DNA of 64,000 bases, from contig NZ_JACHMI010000001.1 in NCBI RefSeq assembly GCF_014207985.1, positions 12,693,001-12,757,000 of the forward strand, written 5' to 3'. Position numbers and translations under genes: made by a program. Shown one piece after another: positions 44,208 through 53,783 of the stretch. The DNA is from Nonomuraea rubra (GTDB lineage: Bacteria > Actinomycetota > Actinomycetes > Streptosporangiales > Streptosporangiaceae). The notes below the pieces were generated by a model. The model saw only the letters and a list, made by a program, of their open reading frames with translations, had not been told where the DNA came from and did no database searches. Numbering within the stretch: the stretch's first letter is position 1; every line of letters begins with the position of its first letter.

Positions 44208-45211
44208 GCCAGCACCTCCGCGCGCAACCTCAGCACCTTCGTCTCGTACGGGTCCAGGACGAGGGCCGTGCCGTTGGCCACGGCGGCGGCCAGCCCGTCG
44301 GTCGGCATGCCGGCGAACGGCTCCAGCCCGACCGTGTACGCCCGTCCCCACCACGGGTAGCCGGTGGACGCGCCGAGCTCCTGCCACATCCACAGGTACG
44401 GCAGCACCGTCGCATCCCATTCCACCCGCATACCGATATCCCCAGAAATTTCGTACCAACCCTCGTCGCCGAAGCCGGTCAGGTAGACGATGTCGCTCGG
44501 CGCTCCCGGCTCCGGCACGACACTCAGATCCGTCTCGCCGCCCCCGTCGGCGGGCACCACGGGCCACGGCCCGCCCGCGCGCACCCTCCGCTCCGGCGGG
44601 TTGATCGCGCTCTCGTGCGGGATCACGGTGACGCCGTCCGGCAGCCTGATCCGGGCGCCGGGGCGCAGGAACGGCGGGCCGTACACGATGTGCTGGCCCC
44701 ACATGGCGTGCAGCCGCAGCCCCGACTCGTTCGTGGCCCGGCCCTCGACCTCCAGCGCCGCCGTGCCCGACCGCAGCCGGAAGACCTTCTCCAGCCGGTA
44801 CGGCAGCCGCCGCGTCCGCACGCTCAGCCGTACCGCGACCTCGTCGGGGGAGTCGGTCACGACCTCGCACTCCCACGGCAGCCCCGACACCTCGCCGTGC
44901 TGCGCCAGCCGCGCGCCGCGGTACTCGCTCGGCGCGCCCCCGCTGGGGAAGATCTCCTGCCAGCCGCCCTCGTAGTGGTCGACGAACTGGGCGACGTCGT
45001 CCGCGGCGCCCTGGAGGTGGTCGCGCGGGTCGCGCAGGCCCTGCGGCGCCAGCCAGACGAAGTCGGTGTCGGTGGGCTTGTGCAGCAGCTCCACCACGTC
45101 CCCGCCCTTGCCGGGCAGCACGGTCACCCGCAGCCGCTCGTTCTCCAGCGTGACCGCCCGCAGCCCGTCGATCGTGCCGTGCCGCAGCCGGGCCGCCCAG
45201 TTGCGTCTCAT
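44204..45211 (-). CDS. aldose 1-epimerase-like (mutarotase superfamily) protein
   Basis: 335 residues from ATG 45211, overlapping the secreted glycosidase-like gene by 4 bases. Galactose-mutarotase-like beta-sandwich: [51 protein letters not shown] and [16 protein letters not shown]. Its operon place between a glycosidase-like protein and an SDR suggests anomer conversion of a liberated sugar. DUF4432-like proteins share this shape and are an alternative. Confidence 0.82.
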   Translation of the reverse strand: MRRNWAARLRHGTIDGLRAVTLENERLRVTVLPGKGGDVVELLHKPTDTDFVWLAPQGLRDPRDHLQGAADDVAQFVDHYEGGWQEIFPSGGAPSEYRGARLAQHGEVSGLPWECEVVTDSPDEVAVRLSVRTRRLPYRLEKVFRLRSGTAALEVEGRATNESGLRLHAMWGQHIVYGPPFLRPGARIRLPDGVTVIPHESAINPPERRVRAGGPWPVVPADGGGETDLSVVPEPGAPSDIVYLTGFGDEGWYEISGDIGMRVEWDATVLPYLWMWQELGASTGYPWWGRAYTVGLEPFAGMPTDGLAAAVANGTALVLDPYETKVLRLRAEVLA

Positions 45212-46380
45212 CCGAACGTCACGTCCAGGAACCGGGGGCGGTAGATGGTGACGTCGCGGTAGTGGTCGGTGTTGACGAAGCTGTTGACGTTGTACGACAC
45301 CACGAGCCCGGGGCCGTCTATCTCGGGGTGGGCGTGGGCGTTGTAGGTGAAGATGTTCCCGCTCGTCTCGGGCGTGGTGTAGACGTGCTGCTTGCCGGTG
45401 AACGGGCCGGCGGGTGAACAGGCGGAGTAGGCCACGATGTTCGGGCTCAGCACCTCGGTCGTGTCGTGCGTGATCAGCACGTAGCCGTCGCCGACCCGGC
45501 TGACGCTGTACTCGTTCGCCACCCCGCTCATGATTCTCGCGGAGTCGGCCTCGTTCGCCGACCAGGTGCCGTCGGCCTTGAGGTACTCCCACCGGCCGAG
45601 CAGGCTCTGCCCGCGCACCCTGGCGACGTGCATGTACTTGGGCGAGCCGAGATCCTCGACCCCGTACACGTAGGTGTAGCCGCCGTCCTTCAGGATGCCC
45701 GAGGCCCAGGCCACGCCGTGCCCGCTCGGCAGGTCGTGCACGCTGATCGGCCGTTCGAGGCGTCCCGGCGCGAACCTGGCCACCACGTTGCGATGCCAGC
45801 GCCAGTCCCACGCCCCGGTGCCGAACCGCTCGTACTCCTGGTAGGTGACCTCGACCACCCCGCCGGCCAGCGTCGCGTCACCGGCCCAGAACCAGTGCTT
45901 GCTGTCGCGGGGCGGCATCACGGCCGTCGGCTTCGCGGGGGTGCCGTCGTGGATCGTGGACAGCCGCCCGTTGCGCTCGACGGCGAAGGAGTTGTTCAGG
46001 AAGACGGTCGTCCCGCCCTCCTCGACCACCGGCGGGCGGGACCCGTCCGGGTTGACCTGGCCGAGGAAGGTGTCGGAGAACACCCAGAGCTCCTTGCCAC
46101 TGGGCAGCCTCAGCGAGTAGGTGCCGTCGGCGCCCGTCCAGTCGTCCAGGCGGCTGTTGTCGTTGCCGTAGTTGGTGAACAGGCTGGTCAGGCGCGCGTT
46201 GGTGGCGGTGCCCCGCACGGTGGGCGCGCACGCGGAAGCGGCCGTTGTGACCTGTTGCTGCTGCTCCTGCGCGGCGGGCACCGGCCTGGGCGGCGCGGCC
46301 CAGACGGGTTGCGGCACGGCCGTGAAGCCGGCCAGGGCGATGGCGAGGGGTGCCAGGGCGGTGCGGAATCGCGTCATCAC
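45208..46380 (-). CDS. secreted DUF5005/DUF4185-like five-bladed propeller (probable glycosidase)
   Basis: 390 residues from GTG 46380 (ATG at 46377 also possible). Signal peptide ([17 protein letters not shown]), then a Gln-rich spacer and a propeller domain: [59 protein letters not shown]. The acid residues and WVFSDTF strand resemble GH43/GH117-like hydrolases, but no activity can be assigned. First gene of an operon whose promoter region carries the GntR-type palindrome. Confidence 0.8.
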   Translation of the reverse strand: MMTRFRTALAPLAIALAGFTAVPQPVWAAPPRPVPAAQEQQQQVTTAASACAPTVRGTATNARLTSLFTNYGNDNSRLDDWTGADGTYSLRLPSGKELWVFSDTFLGQVNPDGSRPPVVEEGGTTVFLNNSFAVERNGRLSTIHDGTPAKPTAVMPPRDSKHWFWAGDATLAGGVVEVTYQEYERFGTGAWDWRWHRNVVARFAPGRLERPISVHDLPSGHGVAWASGILKDGGYTYVYGVEDLGSPKYMHVARVRGQSLLGRWEYLKADGTWSANEADSARIMSGVANEYSVSRVGDGYVLITHDTTEVLSPNIVAYSACSPAGPFTGKQHVYTTPETSGNIFTYNAHAHPEIDGPGLVVSYNVNSFVNTDHYRDVTIYRPRFLDVTFG

Positions 46381-46410
46381 ACGTCCTAGGGGAGGGGTTC
46401 CCTACAGTTC

Positions 46411-46427
46411 TAGTCATTAGATCACTT
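46411..46427. promoter_or_regulatory. second copy of the GntR-type operator
   Basis: TAGTCATTAGATCACTT matches the regulator's own palindrome at 15 of 17 positions, including an unbroken ATTAGATCACTT. It lies 31 bases before the start of the minus-strand glycosidase-like operon. Confidence 0.6.
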
Positions 46428-46463
46428 ACTGTCTAGGGCCCCCGTGAACGCGCGGAAATCCGG

Positions 46464-46493
46464 GTGACCGCGTGGCGGGTCGCCCGTTAACCT
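46464..46493 (+). promoter_or_regulatory. promoter of the ABC-F gene, leaderless type
   Basis: GTGACC (46464-46469) and TAACCT (46488-46493) are 18 bases apart, and the -10 ends 6 bases before ATG 46500, so transcription should start at or next to the start codon. No ribosome binding site is present. Confidence 0.5.
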
Positions 46494-46499
46494 GCCGGG

Positions 46500-48110
46500 A
46501 TGGGCCACGTTGAAGTAGGACATCTGACGTACGTGCTGCCCGACGGGCGGCCCCTGCTCAACGACGTGTCCTTCAGGATCGGCGAAGGCGTCAAGGCCGC
46601 GCTCGTCGGGCCCAACGGCGCGGGCAAGACCACGCTGATGCGACTGATAGCCGGCGACGTCCAGCCGGTCGAGGGCAGTGTGGCGAGCTCCGGCGGGCTG
46701 GGCGTGATGCGGCAGTTCATCGGCAGCGTGCGCGACGGCAGCAACGTACGCGACCTGCTGCTGGGCGTGGCGCCGCCCGCCGTACGGCAGGCGGCGGAGC
46801 GGCTCGACGCGGCCGAGCTGGCGATGATGGAGCGCGACGACGAGAAGACGCAGATGCGTTACGCGCAGGCCATCAGCGACTACACCGACGCCGGCGGCTA
46901 CGACATCGAGGTGCTCTGGGACACCTGTACGGTGTCCGCCCTCGGCGTGCCCTTCGAAAGGGTGAAATATCGGGACGTGTCGACGCTGTCGGGCGGCGAG
47001 CAGAAGCGCCTGGTCCTGGAAGCGCTGCTGCGCGGCCCCGACCAGACCCTGCTGCTCGACGAGCCCGACAACTACCTCGACGTCCCCGGCAAGGAGTGGC
47101 TGGAGCAGCAGCTCAAGGAGACGCCCAAGACCGTGCTGCTGGTCAGCCACGACCGCCAGCTCCTGGCCAACGCCGCCGACCGCATCATCACCGTCGAGTC
47201 CGGCAACATCTGGATCCACGGCGGCGGCTTCGCCACGTACGCCGAGGCCCGCAAGGCCCGCAACGAGCGCCTCGACGAGCTGCGCAGGCGCTGGGACGAG
47301 GAGCACGCCAAGCTCAAGGCCCTGGTCAACATGCTGAAGAACAAGGCGCGTTACAACGACGGCATGGCCCCGGCCTACCACGCGGCCCAGACGCGGCTGC
47401 GCAAGTTCGAGGAGGCCGGCCCGCCCGAGGTGGCGCCGAGCGACCAAAACATCAGGATGCGCCTGCGCGGCGGCCGCACGGGCAAGCGCGCGGTGATCTG
47501 CGAGGGGCTGGAGCTCACCGGCCTGATGCGCCCGTTCGACCTGGAGGTCTGGTACGGCGAGCGCGTCGCGGTCCTCGGCTCCAACGGCTCGGGCAAGTCC
47601 CACTTCCTGCGGCTGCTGGCGGGCGAGCCGGTCGCCCACGAGGGCGGCGCCAGGCTGGGCGCCCGGGTGGTCCCCGGCCACTTCGCCCAGACCCACGCCC
47701 GCCCCGACCTGCTCGGCCGCACCCCAGTCGAGATCGTCATGACCGAGCACGCCAGGCTCAAGAACGAGGCCATGAAGATCCTGGCCCGCTACGAGCTGGC
47801 CGGGCTGATCGCCGAGCAGCGCTTCGACACGCTGTCGGGCGGGCAGCAGGCACGCCTGCAGATCCTGCTGCTGGAGCTGTCGGGGGCCACGCTGCTGCTG
47901 CTCGACGAGCCGACCGACAACCTCGACCTGGCCAGCGCGGAGGCGCTGCAGGCGGGCCTGGAGGCGTTCGACGGCACGGTGCTGGCGGTCACCCACGACC
48001 GGTGGTTCGCCTCCGACTTCGACCGCTACCTGGTGTTCGGCTCCGACGGCACGGTTTACGAGTCGCCCGAGCCGGTCTGGGACGAGTCGCGGGTGGTGCG
48101 CCAGCGTTAA
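46500..48110 (+). CDS. ABC-F family ATPase
   Basis: 536 residues with two ABC domains and no membrane helices. Domain 1: GPNGAGKTTLMRLI, TLSGGEQKRL, LLLDEPDNYLD. Domain 2: GSNGSGKSHFLRLL, TLSGGQQARL, LLLDEPTDNLD. A charged linker with KLKALVNMLKNKARYND joins them. ABC-F proteins act on ribosomes, some protecting against antibiotics; the linker does not allow assignment to a resistance subgroup. Confidence 0.93.
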   Translation: MGHVEVGHLTYVLPDGRPLLNDVSFRIGEGVKAALVGPNGAGKTTLMRLIAGDVQPVEGSVASSGGLGVMRQFIGSVRDGSNVRDLLLGVAPPAVRQAAERLDAAELAMMERDDEKTQMRYAQAISDYTDAGGYDIEVLWDTCTVSALGVPFERVKYRDVSTLSGGEQKRLVLEALLRGPDQTLLLDEPDNYLDVPGKEWLEQQLKETPKTVLLVSHDRQLLANAADRIITVESGNIWIHGGGFATYAEARKARNERLDELRRRWDEEHAKLKALVNMLKNKARYNDGMAPAYHAAQTRLRKFEEAGPPEVAPSDQNIRMRLRGGRTGKRAVICEGLELTGLMRPFDLEVWYGERVAVLGSNGSGKSHFLRLLAGEPVAHEGGARLGARVVPGHFAQTHARPDLLGRTPVEIVMTEHARLKNEAMKILARYELAGLIAEQRFDTLSGGQQARLQILLLELSGATLLLLDEPTDNLDLASAEALQAGLEAFDGTVLAVTHDRWFASDFDRYLVFGSDGTVYESPEPVWDESRVVRQR

Positions 48111-48174
48111 AGGTTCGGTACGGCTGGCGCGTGTCCCGCCCCTTCCGGGCCCATGTTCGGGTTATCACGGCAAA

Positions 48175-48978
48175 GTGATGCCGCGCAGCCGTACCGTCAG
48201 CCTTCTTGTCGCACTGGGGGCGATCTCCTTGTCCGCGTGTGCGAGCGAGGAGAAGCCAGTCCAGCAGCTCAAGCCGCTCGCTCTCAAGGAGCAGGCCTCC
48301 AACATCGTCAAGTCCGCCGACGGGTACGCCGTCACCTGGGCGGGCGTGCTCAGCAACGCCAACCCGTGGCACTTCGGCGAGCACGTGGTGGCCACGATCG
48401 TCGGGCACGACGCCCGGGGCGCCGAGGTGGTCAGGATGGACCAGCCGCTCGACGCCGTGCCGCCGGGCGGGTCGCTGGCCTTCACCGGCCAGGCGAACGC
48501 CACCCAGAAGCCGGCGAAGGTGACGATCCAGTACCGCCCGGCGCAGTGGCGGCAGGCGGCGCGGATCGCGTCGGCGTTCCAGCGGTTCCCGACCTCACGT
48601 GTCCAGACAATGCGCCAGAAAGATGGCACGTACCTTATTACGGGATATATAGACAATCCTTATCAAATCCCGGCGAGCACTCTGGTCGTGAACGCGTTGC
48701 TGCGCGACAAGGCGGGCAAACTGCTCGGCGGTGGCAGCACGTTCGTGGACGAGGTGGAGGCGGGCAGCCCGCCGCGCTTCATCCTCACGGTGAGCGGCCT
48801 GCCGAAGGGCGCCGACATCGGCGCCACCGAGATCACCGCCAGGACCTGGGGGTCCACCGGCCGCCCGTACGAGGAGCTGGCGCTCGGCGGGGCCGTTCCG
48901 GTGCACACGGTCAAGCCGACGAGCGAGCCGTTCGCGGTGGACCGCAGCACCCAGATCGTCTCGGAATATAAGCAGTGA
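48175..48978 (+). CDS. hypothetical lipoprotein
   Basis: 267 residues from GTG 48175 or ATG 48178. Lipobox ISLSAC. Two beta-rich halves of similar shape (ADGYAVTWAGVLSNANPWHFGEHVVATIVG and DGTYLITGYIDNPYQIPASTLVVNALL) resemble the FxLYD type of surface beta-sandwich, possibly a duplication. No catalytic motif. It begins 64 bases after the ABC-F gene. Confidence 0.75.
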   Translation: MMPRSRTVSLLVALGAISLSACASEEKPVQQLKPLALKEQASNIVKSADGYAVTWAGVLSNANPWHFGEHVVATIVGHDARGAEVVRMDQPLDAVPPGGSLAFTGQANATQKPAKVTIQYRPAQWRQAARIASAFQRFPTSRVQTMRQKDGTYLITGYIDNPYQIPASTLVVNALLRDKAGKLLGGGSTFVDEVEAGSPPRFILTVSGLPKGADIGATEITARTWGSTGRPYEELALGGAVPVHTVKPTSEPFAVDRSTQIVSEYKQ

Positions 48979-49112
48979 TTTCCGCAAATTTCGGGCCATC
49001 GGCCCTGACCGCCCGCATTATCCGTACGAATTTCGGCGGCTTCGCCAGACAAGCCATGCCATCGGCGTGAACAGGTAGAACTACTAGTTACCGATCCATT
49101 ACCTTCAGTCAC

Positions 49113-50531
49113 ATGAATGACCGCGTCCTGGTCGAAGCACTCCGCGCCCGTGATCCAGGAGCACTGTCCGCGCTCTATGACGCCCACGCGGAGAGCGTCT
49201 ACCGCTACTGCTGGTCCCTGCTGCTGAGCGCCGAGAGCGCCCAGGTGGCGCTGCGTGACACGCTGATCGCCGCCGAGGCGCACGCGGGCGCGCTCGCCGA
49301 CCCCGGACGGCTGCGTGCCTGGCTGTACGCGCTGGCCAGGGTCGAGTGCCTGCGCCGCCGCGCCGCCGCGCCACCGGGCGCCGCCGAGGGCCTGGCAGAG
49401 GCGCCGCCACTGGACGATCCGGCCGACGCCGACCTGCGCGTCATGGCCTGGAACGCCGTCCAGAGCCTGCCCGTGGCCGAGCGCGAGGTGCTGGAGCTGG
49501 TCCACCGGCACGGGCTGCCCGCCGACGAGCTGACCCAGGTCGTCGGCCTCCCGCCGCGCCGCCTCGAGCTGCTCCTGGAGGAGGCGGGCGAGCTCCTGAG
49601 CGACGCGATCACGGCCGAGGTCCTGGCCAGGAAGGGGCCGTACGACTGCCCGCGCCGGGCCCGCATCCTGGCGGGCTTCGCGGGCGAGCTGACCCAGGAG
49701 ATGCGCGAGCACCTGGTCAAGCACCTGCCGCGGTGCGAGACCTGCGCCCCGCACCGCACCCGCGAGGTGTCGCCCGCCAAGGTCTACGAGCTGCTGCCCG
49801 GAGCCGTGCTGCCGGACTCGCTGCGCATCAGGGTGATGAGCTGCTTCGCCGACCCCGAGCTGCTGCCGTACCGCCGTTACGTCGCCAGGCGTACGGGTGT
49901 GCTGGGAGCCGCCGGGTTTCCCGTTTCAGCGGAGCGGCACGTTCGGCGGTGGCCTCAGGCGCTGGCAGGCGCGCTGGCGGCGGTCGCGGCCGTGGTGGCG
50001 ATAATGATGATCTTCGATCGGATCGGGAGGGACAACGGTGGAGTCACAGGCATCGCGACGGCCGCGTTCCCGGCGACGGGCGAGCCGCCCGGCATCCGGC
50101 TGCCCTGGCAGGCGAACCCGCGGGATGAGCCGCTGACCGTGGTCCCCATCGTCGACAACGCCACCACGAAGCCGCTCGGCTCGCCGTCCCCCTCGACGGC
50201 GGCGCCGCCCCCCGCCGTCCCCTCGCACGTGCAGTCGTCGCCGACCAGCGGCCCGCCGCCCACGGAGCCCCCCGACGAGTACGACGAGCCCGACCCCACG
50301 GAGCCAGGCCGGCCGTCGGAGCCGCCACCCGGCAGCCCCCCGGAGGAGCCGAAGCCGTCCGACCCGAGCACCCGGACCCCCTGCCCGACCCCGACCCCCA
50401 CCCCGAGCCAGACCCCCACTCCCACGCCGACCCCCAGCCAGACCCCCACCCCGACCGCCACGCCGACGGAGCCCGCCACCCCCACGCCCACGGAGGAGCC
50501 TCCGGGCACGCCCTCGCAGACCACCTCCTGA
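49113..50531 (+). CDS. membrane-tethered sigma factor-like protein with zinc-finger-like motif and Pro/Thr tail
   Basis: 472 residues. Residues 1-175 look like an ECF sigma factor: region 2 (LVEALRARDPGALSALYDAHAESVYRYCWSLL) and region 4 (SLPVAEREVLELVHRHGLPADELTQVVGL). An anti-sigma-like HxxxCxxC motif follows (HLVKHLPRCETCAPH), then a membrane helix at about 280-300 (LAGALAAVAAVVAIMMIF), and a 140-residue Pro/Ser/Thr-rich extracellular tail with PTPTPSQTPTPT repeats. Regulator and tether are thus in one chain. The next gene is a cell-wall hydrolase. The sigma activity itself is unproven, as region 2 lacks the best-conserved DVVQE pattern. Confidence 0.8.
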   Translation: MNDRVLVEALRARDPGALSALYDAHAESVYRYCWSLLLSAESAQVALRDTLIAAEAHAGALADPGRLRAWLYALARVECLRRRAAAPPGAAEGLAEAPPLDDPADADLRVMAWNAVQSLPVAEREVLELVHRHGLPADELTQVVGLPPRRLELLLEEAGELLSDAITAEVLARKGPYDCPRRARILAGFAGELTQEMREHLVKHLPRCETCAPHRTREVSPAKVYELLPGAVLPDSLRIRVMSCFADPELLPYRRYVARRTGVLGAAGFPVSAERHVRRWPQALAGALAAVAAVVAIMMIFDRIGRDNGGVTGIATAAFPATGEPPGIRLPWQANPRDEPLTVVPIVDNATTKPLGSPSPSTAAPPPAVPSHVQSSPTSGPPPTEPPDEYDEPDPTEPGRPSEPPPGSPPEEPKPSDPSTRTPCPTPTPTPSQTPTPTPTPSQTPTPTATPTEPATPTPTEEPPGTPSQTTS

Positions 50532-50604
50532 GGGACCTTTACGTTACGTGTGCGAATAGGCGGGAACTGTGTGCATAGAGTAACCATTGGTTTCAGGGGG
50601 ACCT

Positions 50605-51705
50605 ATGCGCGCATATCGGGCGGGGCTCCTCGCAGGCTGCCTGCTGGTGAGCCTGTGCCCGCCGGTGGAGGCCGATCGGGGGCCTTCCTCCCGTGATGTC
50701 CAGAAGGCCCGGCAGACCGTACGCGAGCGCTCCAAGGAGCTGAGCCGGACGACCGCCGAGCTGGCCACCGCCCAGTCACGCCTGGACGCGCTGGCGGCCG
50801 AGGTGGAGCGGCTGGTGGAGGCGTACAACGGGGAGGTCGTCAGGCTGCGGCAGGCCGAGCAGGCCCACCAGCAGGCCGGGATCCGGCTGGCGGCGGCCGA
50901 CGCCGAGGTGGAGCGGGCCAGGCAGGCCGTGGCGCTGCTGGCGGCGGAGAGCTACGGCGGGCTCGGGACGGTGCACCCGATCGTCGGCATGTTGTCCGAC
51001 CGGGCCGGCTCGGACGGGTTCCTGCACAGGGCGGGCGTGCTCGGCCACCTCAACGAGGAGCGGGCGGCCGTCCTGGGCCGGATGCGCGACGCCCAGGAGG
51101 TCGCCGCGATCCTGCGTGCCCAGGCCGCCGCCGCCCACACGGCCAGGCAGGAGGCCGCGGAACGCGCCCGGCAGGCCAAGCTGGCCGCCGAGGAGGCGGT
51201 GCTGAGCCAGCGGCGCGAGACCAGGCAGCTCACGGCACGCAAGGAGAGCCTGCAGCGCGCGGTGGACGCGGCCCGCGGCCGCGCCGAACTGCTGGCCAGG
51301 CGGCGCCAGGCGGCGTTGTCGGGGTTGATCGGGGGCGGGTCGGCGATGGGCGACGTGGCGGCGAACTGGGCGCTCACCCAGCTCGGCAAGCCGTACGTGT
51401 GGGCTGCCGACGGGCCCGAGACCTACGACTGCTCAGGGCTGTCGATGCGGGCCTGGGAGAAGGCGGGCGTCCGGCTCGATCACTGGACGGGCACCCAGTG
51501 GACCTCGGGCCCGCACGTGCCGCTCGACCAGCTACGCCGCGGCGACCTGCTGTTCTTCGCCCACAACGGCGACCCGTCGACCATCCACCACGTCGGGATC
51601 TACGTCGGGCGCGACCAGATGGTGCACGCCCCGCAGACCGGCGACGTGGTGCGGGTCGCCTCGATCTGGCGCGGGGACCTGGTGGGCGCCACCAGGCCCC
51701 GCTGA
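50605..51705 (+). CDS. secreted NlpC/P60 peptidoglycan hydrolase (RipA-like)
   Basis: 366 residues from ATG 50605 (CAGGGGG upstream). Signal peptide, a long coiled coil at about 30-225 (VRERSKELSRTTAELATAQ), then NlpC/P60: TYDCSGLSMRAW (catalytic Cys276), STIHHVGIYVGRDQMVHAP (His). It should cut the stem peptide between D-Glu and the diamino acid. The coiled coil may autoinhibit or bind a partner. It ends six bases from the convergent ppa. Confidence 0.92.
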   Translation: MRAYRAGLLAGCLLVSLCPPVEADRGPSSRDVQKARQTVRERSKELSRTTAELATAQSRLDALAAEVERLVEAYNGEVVRLRQAEQAHQQAGIRLAAADAEVERARQAVALLAAESYGGLGTVHPIVGMLSDRAGSDGFLHRAGVLGHLNEERAAVLGRMRDAQEVAAILRAQAAAAHTARQEAAERARQAKLAAEEAVLSQRRETRQLTARKESLQRAVDAARGRAELLARRRQAALSGLIGGGSAMGDVAANWALTQLGKPYVWAADGPETYDCSGLSMRAWEKAGVRLDHWTGTQWTSGPHVPLDQLRRGDLLFFAHNGDPSTIHHVGIYVGRDQMVHAPQTGDVVRVASIWRGDLVGATRPR

Positions 51706-51711
51706 GGAGGC

Positions 51712-52203
51712 CTAGTGGTGGCCCTCCTCCTTGGCGCGGCGGAAGGAGCGCTCGATCTCGGCCTCGGCCTCGATGCGCCCCACCCAGTTGGCGCCCTCGA
51801 CGGACTTGCCGGGCTCGAGGTCCTTGTAGACCTCGAAGAAGTGCTGGATCTCCAGCCGGTCGAACTCCGACACGTGATGGATGTCCTGGATGTGGTGCAT
51901 CCGGGGGTCGGTGGACGGCACGCACAGCACCTTGTCGTCACCGCCCTTCTCGTCCGTCATCCGGAACATCCCCACCGCCCGGCACGTGATGTAGCAGCCC
52001 GGGAACGTCGGCTCCTGGAGCAGCACCAGCGCGTCGAGCGGGTCGCCGTCCTCGCCGAGGGTGTTCTCGATGAAGCCGTAGTCGGCGGGATACTGCGTGG
52101 AGGTGAACAGGAGCCGGTCAAGCCTGATCTTCCCGGTCTCATGGTCCACTTCGTACTTGTTCCGTTGCCCCTTGGGAATCTCAACGACAACGTCGAACTC
52201 CAC
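51712..52203 (-). CDS. ppa: inorganic pyrophosphatase, family I
   Basis: 163 residues from GTG 52203, chosen because GGAGGA lies 7 bases before it and the protein then begins [19 protein letters not shown]. Motifs: [25 protein letters not shown] (metal aspartates) and [15 protein letters not shown]. Hydrolyses PPi in the cytosol. Divergent from dacB. Confidence 0.97.
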   Translation of the reverse strand: MEFDVVVEIPKGQRNKYEVDHETGKIRLDRLLFTSTQYPADYGFIENTLGEDGDPLDALVLLQEPTFPGCYITCRAVGMFRMTDEKGGDDKVLCVPSTDPRMHHIQDIHHVSEFDRLEIQHFFEVYKDLEPGKSVEGANWVGRIEAEAEIERSFRRAKEEGHH

Positions 52204-52286
52204 CGCGGTTCCTCCGCTCAGGCCCCCGGGCACCCCCGGCTGGGCGTTAATGTCTCGTAGGCGAACACAGAGAGAGGGCAGGCGAC

Positions 52287-53714
52287 GTGGCGCGGCGCGA
52301 CCGGTTGGTGATGCTGACCACCCTCGCCGTGCTCCAGGTCCTCACGATCGTCATCGGCGTTTACGCGATGACCACCGAGTTCAGCCTGAGCGCGCTGACG
52401 AGCGGGTCTTCACCGACCAAGCCGACGGCGTCACCGGCGGAAGGCACTTCTCCCTCCGTCCCCGTCGTCACCGCGGGGCCTGTGCTGGCCCAGCTCCCGG
52501 TGAAGCCCGGAGACGGACCTCTCCCGACTAAGGGTACTTTGACGAAGCAGTTGGCCAGCGCGCTGGGTGACGATGCGCTCGGCGACCGCGTCGGCGTCTC
52601 GGTCATCGACACCGTCACCGGGGAGCAGCTCTTCGCCGCCGACCCCGACACCGCCGTCACCCCCGCCTCCACCACCAAGATCATCACCTGTTCCGCGGCC
52701 CTGGCCGCGCTGGGTCCCGACACCCGCTTCTCCACCCGGGCCGTCCAGGGCTCCGCGCCCGGCAACGTCGTCCTCGTCGGCGGCGGCGACCCCCTCCTCG
52801 CGGGCCCCACAGCCAAGCAGGACGGCTACCCCAAGCAGGCCGGCCTCGCCACGCTCGCCGCCCGCACCGCCGCGACGCTCAAGTCCCAGGGCGTACGCAA
52901 GGTCACTCTTTCGTACGACACGTCCCTGTTCACCGGCATCGCCAAGGCGCCCGGCTGGAAGTCCAACTACATCCCCGACGGCGAGGTGGCCCCGGTCTAC
53001 GCCCTGACCATGGACGTCGGCCGCCAGGACCCCCGCTTCCGCAGCCCCCGCGTTCCGAACCCGCCCCAGTACGCCGCCGACGCCTTCGCCAGGCTCCTCA
53101 CCAAGCAGGGCATCAAGGTCGCCAAGTCCGTACGCCAGACCAAGGCGCCCGCCGGCGCGGCGGAGCTGGGCCGGGTCGACTCCGCCCCCCTCTACGCCCT
53201 CGTCGAGCACACCCTCACCCACAGCGACAACGACATGGCCGAGGCCCTGATGCGCCACGTCGCCATCAAGGAGGGACAGGAGGCTTCCTTCAAGGGCGGC
53301 GCCAAGGCGGTGGCCACGGTCATGCAGCGGCTCGGGATCGCCCAGGGCGTCTCCCTCGACGACGGCAGCGGCCTGTCCATCCGCAATCGCATCAGCCCCA
53401 ACGCCCTGGCCAAGGCCATCGCCCTGTCCGGCTCGCCCGCCCACCCCGGCCTGCACGCCGTCGCCTCCGGCATGCCGATCGCCGGCTTCTCCGGCACGCT
53501 CGGCAACGGCCGCCGCTTCGTCGGCAGCGACAGCAGGGGCCAGGTCGGCCTCGTACGCGCCAAGACCGGCACGCTCAACAACGTCAACACGCTGGCCGGG
53601 CTGGCCACGACGAAGGACGGGCGGCTGGTCACGTACGCGTTCATGGCCGACCGCGTGCCGGTCAACGCCGAACCCGTACTCGACCGGCTCGCCGCCATCG
53701 TCGCCCGCTCCTGA
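52287..53714 (+). CDS. dacB: D-alanyl-D-alanine carboxypeptidase/endopeptidase (PBP4, S13)
   Basis: 475 residues with an N-terminal membrane helix ([21 protein letters not shown]). Penicillin-binding motifs: PASTTKI (Ser128-x-x-Lys), [11 protein letters not shown] (SxN) and AKTGTLNNV (KTG). Trims peptidoglycan cross-links outside the membrane. Confidence 0.95.
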   Translation: MARRDRLVMLTTLAVLQVLTIVIGVYAMTTEFSLSALTSGSSPTKPTASPAEGTSPSVPVVTAGPVLAQLPVKPGDGPLPTKGTLTKQLASALGDDALGDRVGVSVIDTVTGEQLFAADPDTAVTPASTTKIITCSAALAALGPDTRFSTRAVQGSAPGNVVLVGGGDPLLAGPTAKQDGYPKQAGLATLAARTAATLKSQGVRKVTLSYDTSLFTGIAKAPGWKSNYIPDGEVAPVYALTMDVGRQDPRFRSPRVPNPPQYAADAFARLLTKQGIKVAKSVRQTKAPAGAAELGRVDSAPLYALVEHTLTHSDNDMAEALMRHVAIKEGQEASFKGGAKAVATVMQRLGIAQGVSLDDGSGLSIRNRISPNALAKAIALSGSPAHPGLHAVASGMPIAGFSGTLGNGRRFVGSDSRGQVGLVRAKTGTLNNVNTLAGLATTKDGRLVTYAFMADRVPVNAEPVLDRLAAIVARS

Positions 53715-53783
53715 CCCGGCGCGGCGCGAACGCGTACGGTCTCCTTCGCCCACGCTCGGCGAGAACCACGTACGGTGGACGGT

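Noticed and set aside
49113..50531. Two separate genes (sigma and wall protein) joined by error
   Set aside because: The frame is continuous with uniform codon bias and no internal ribosome binding site or overlap.
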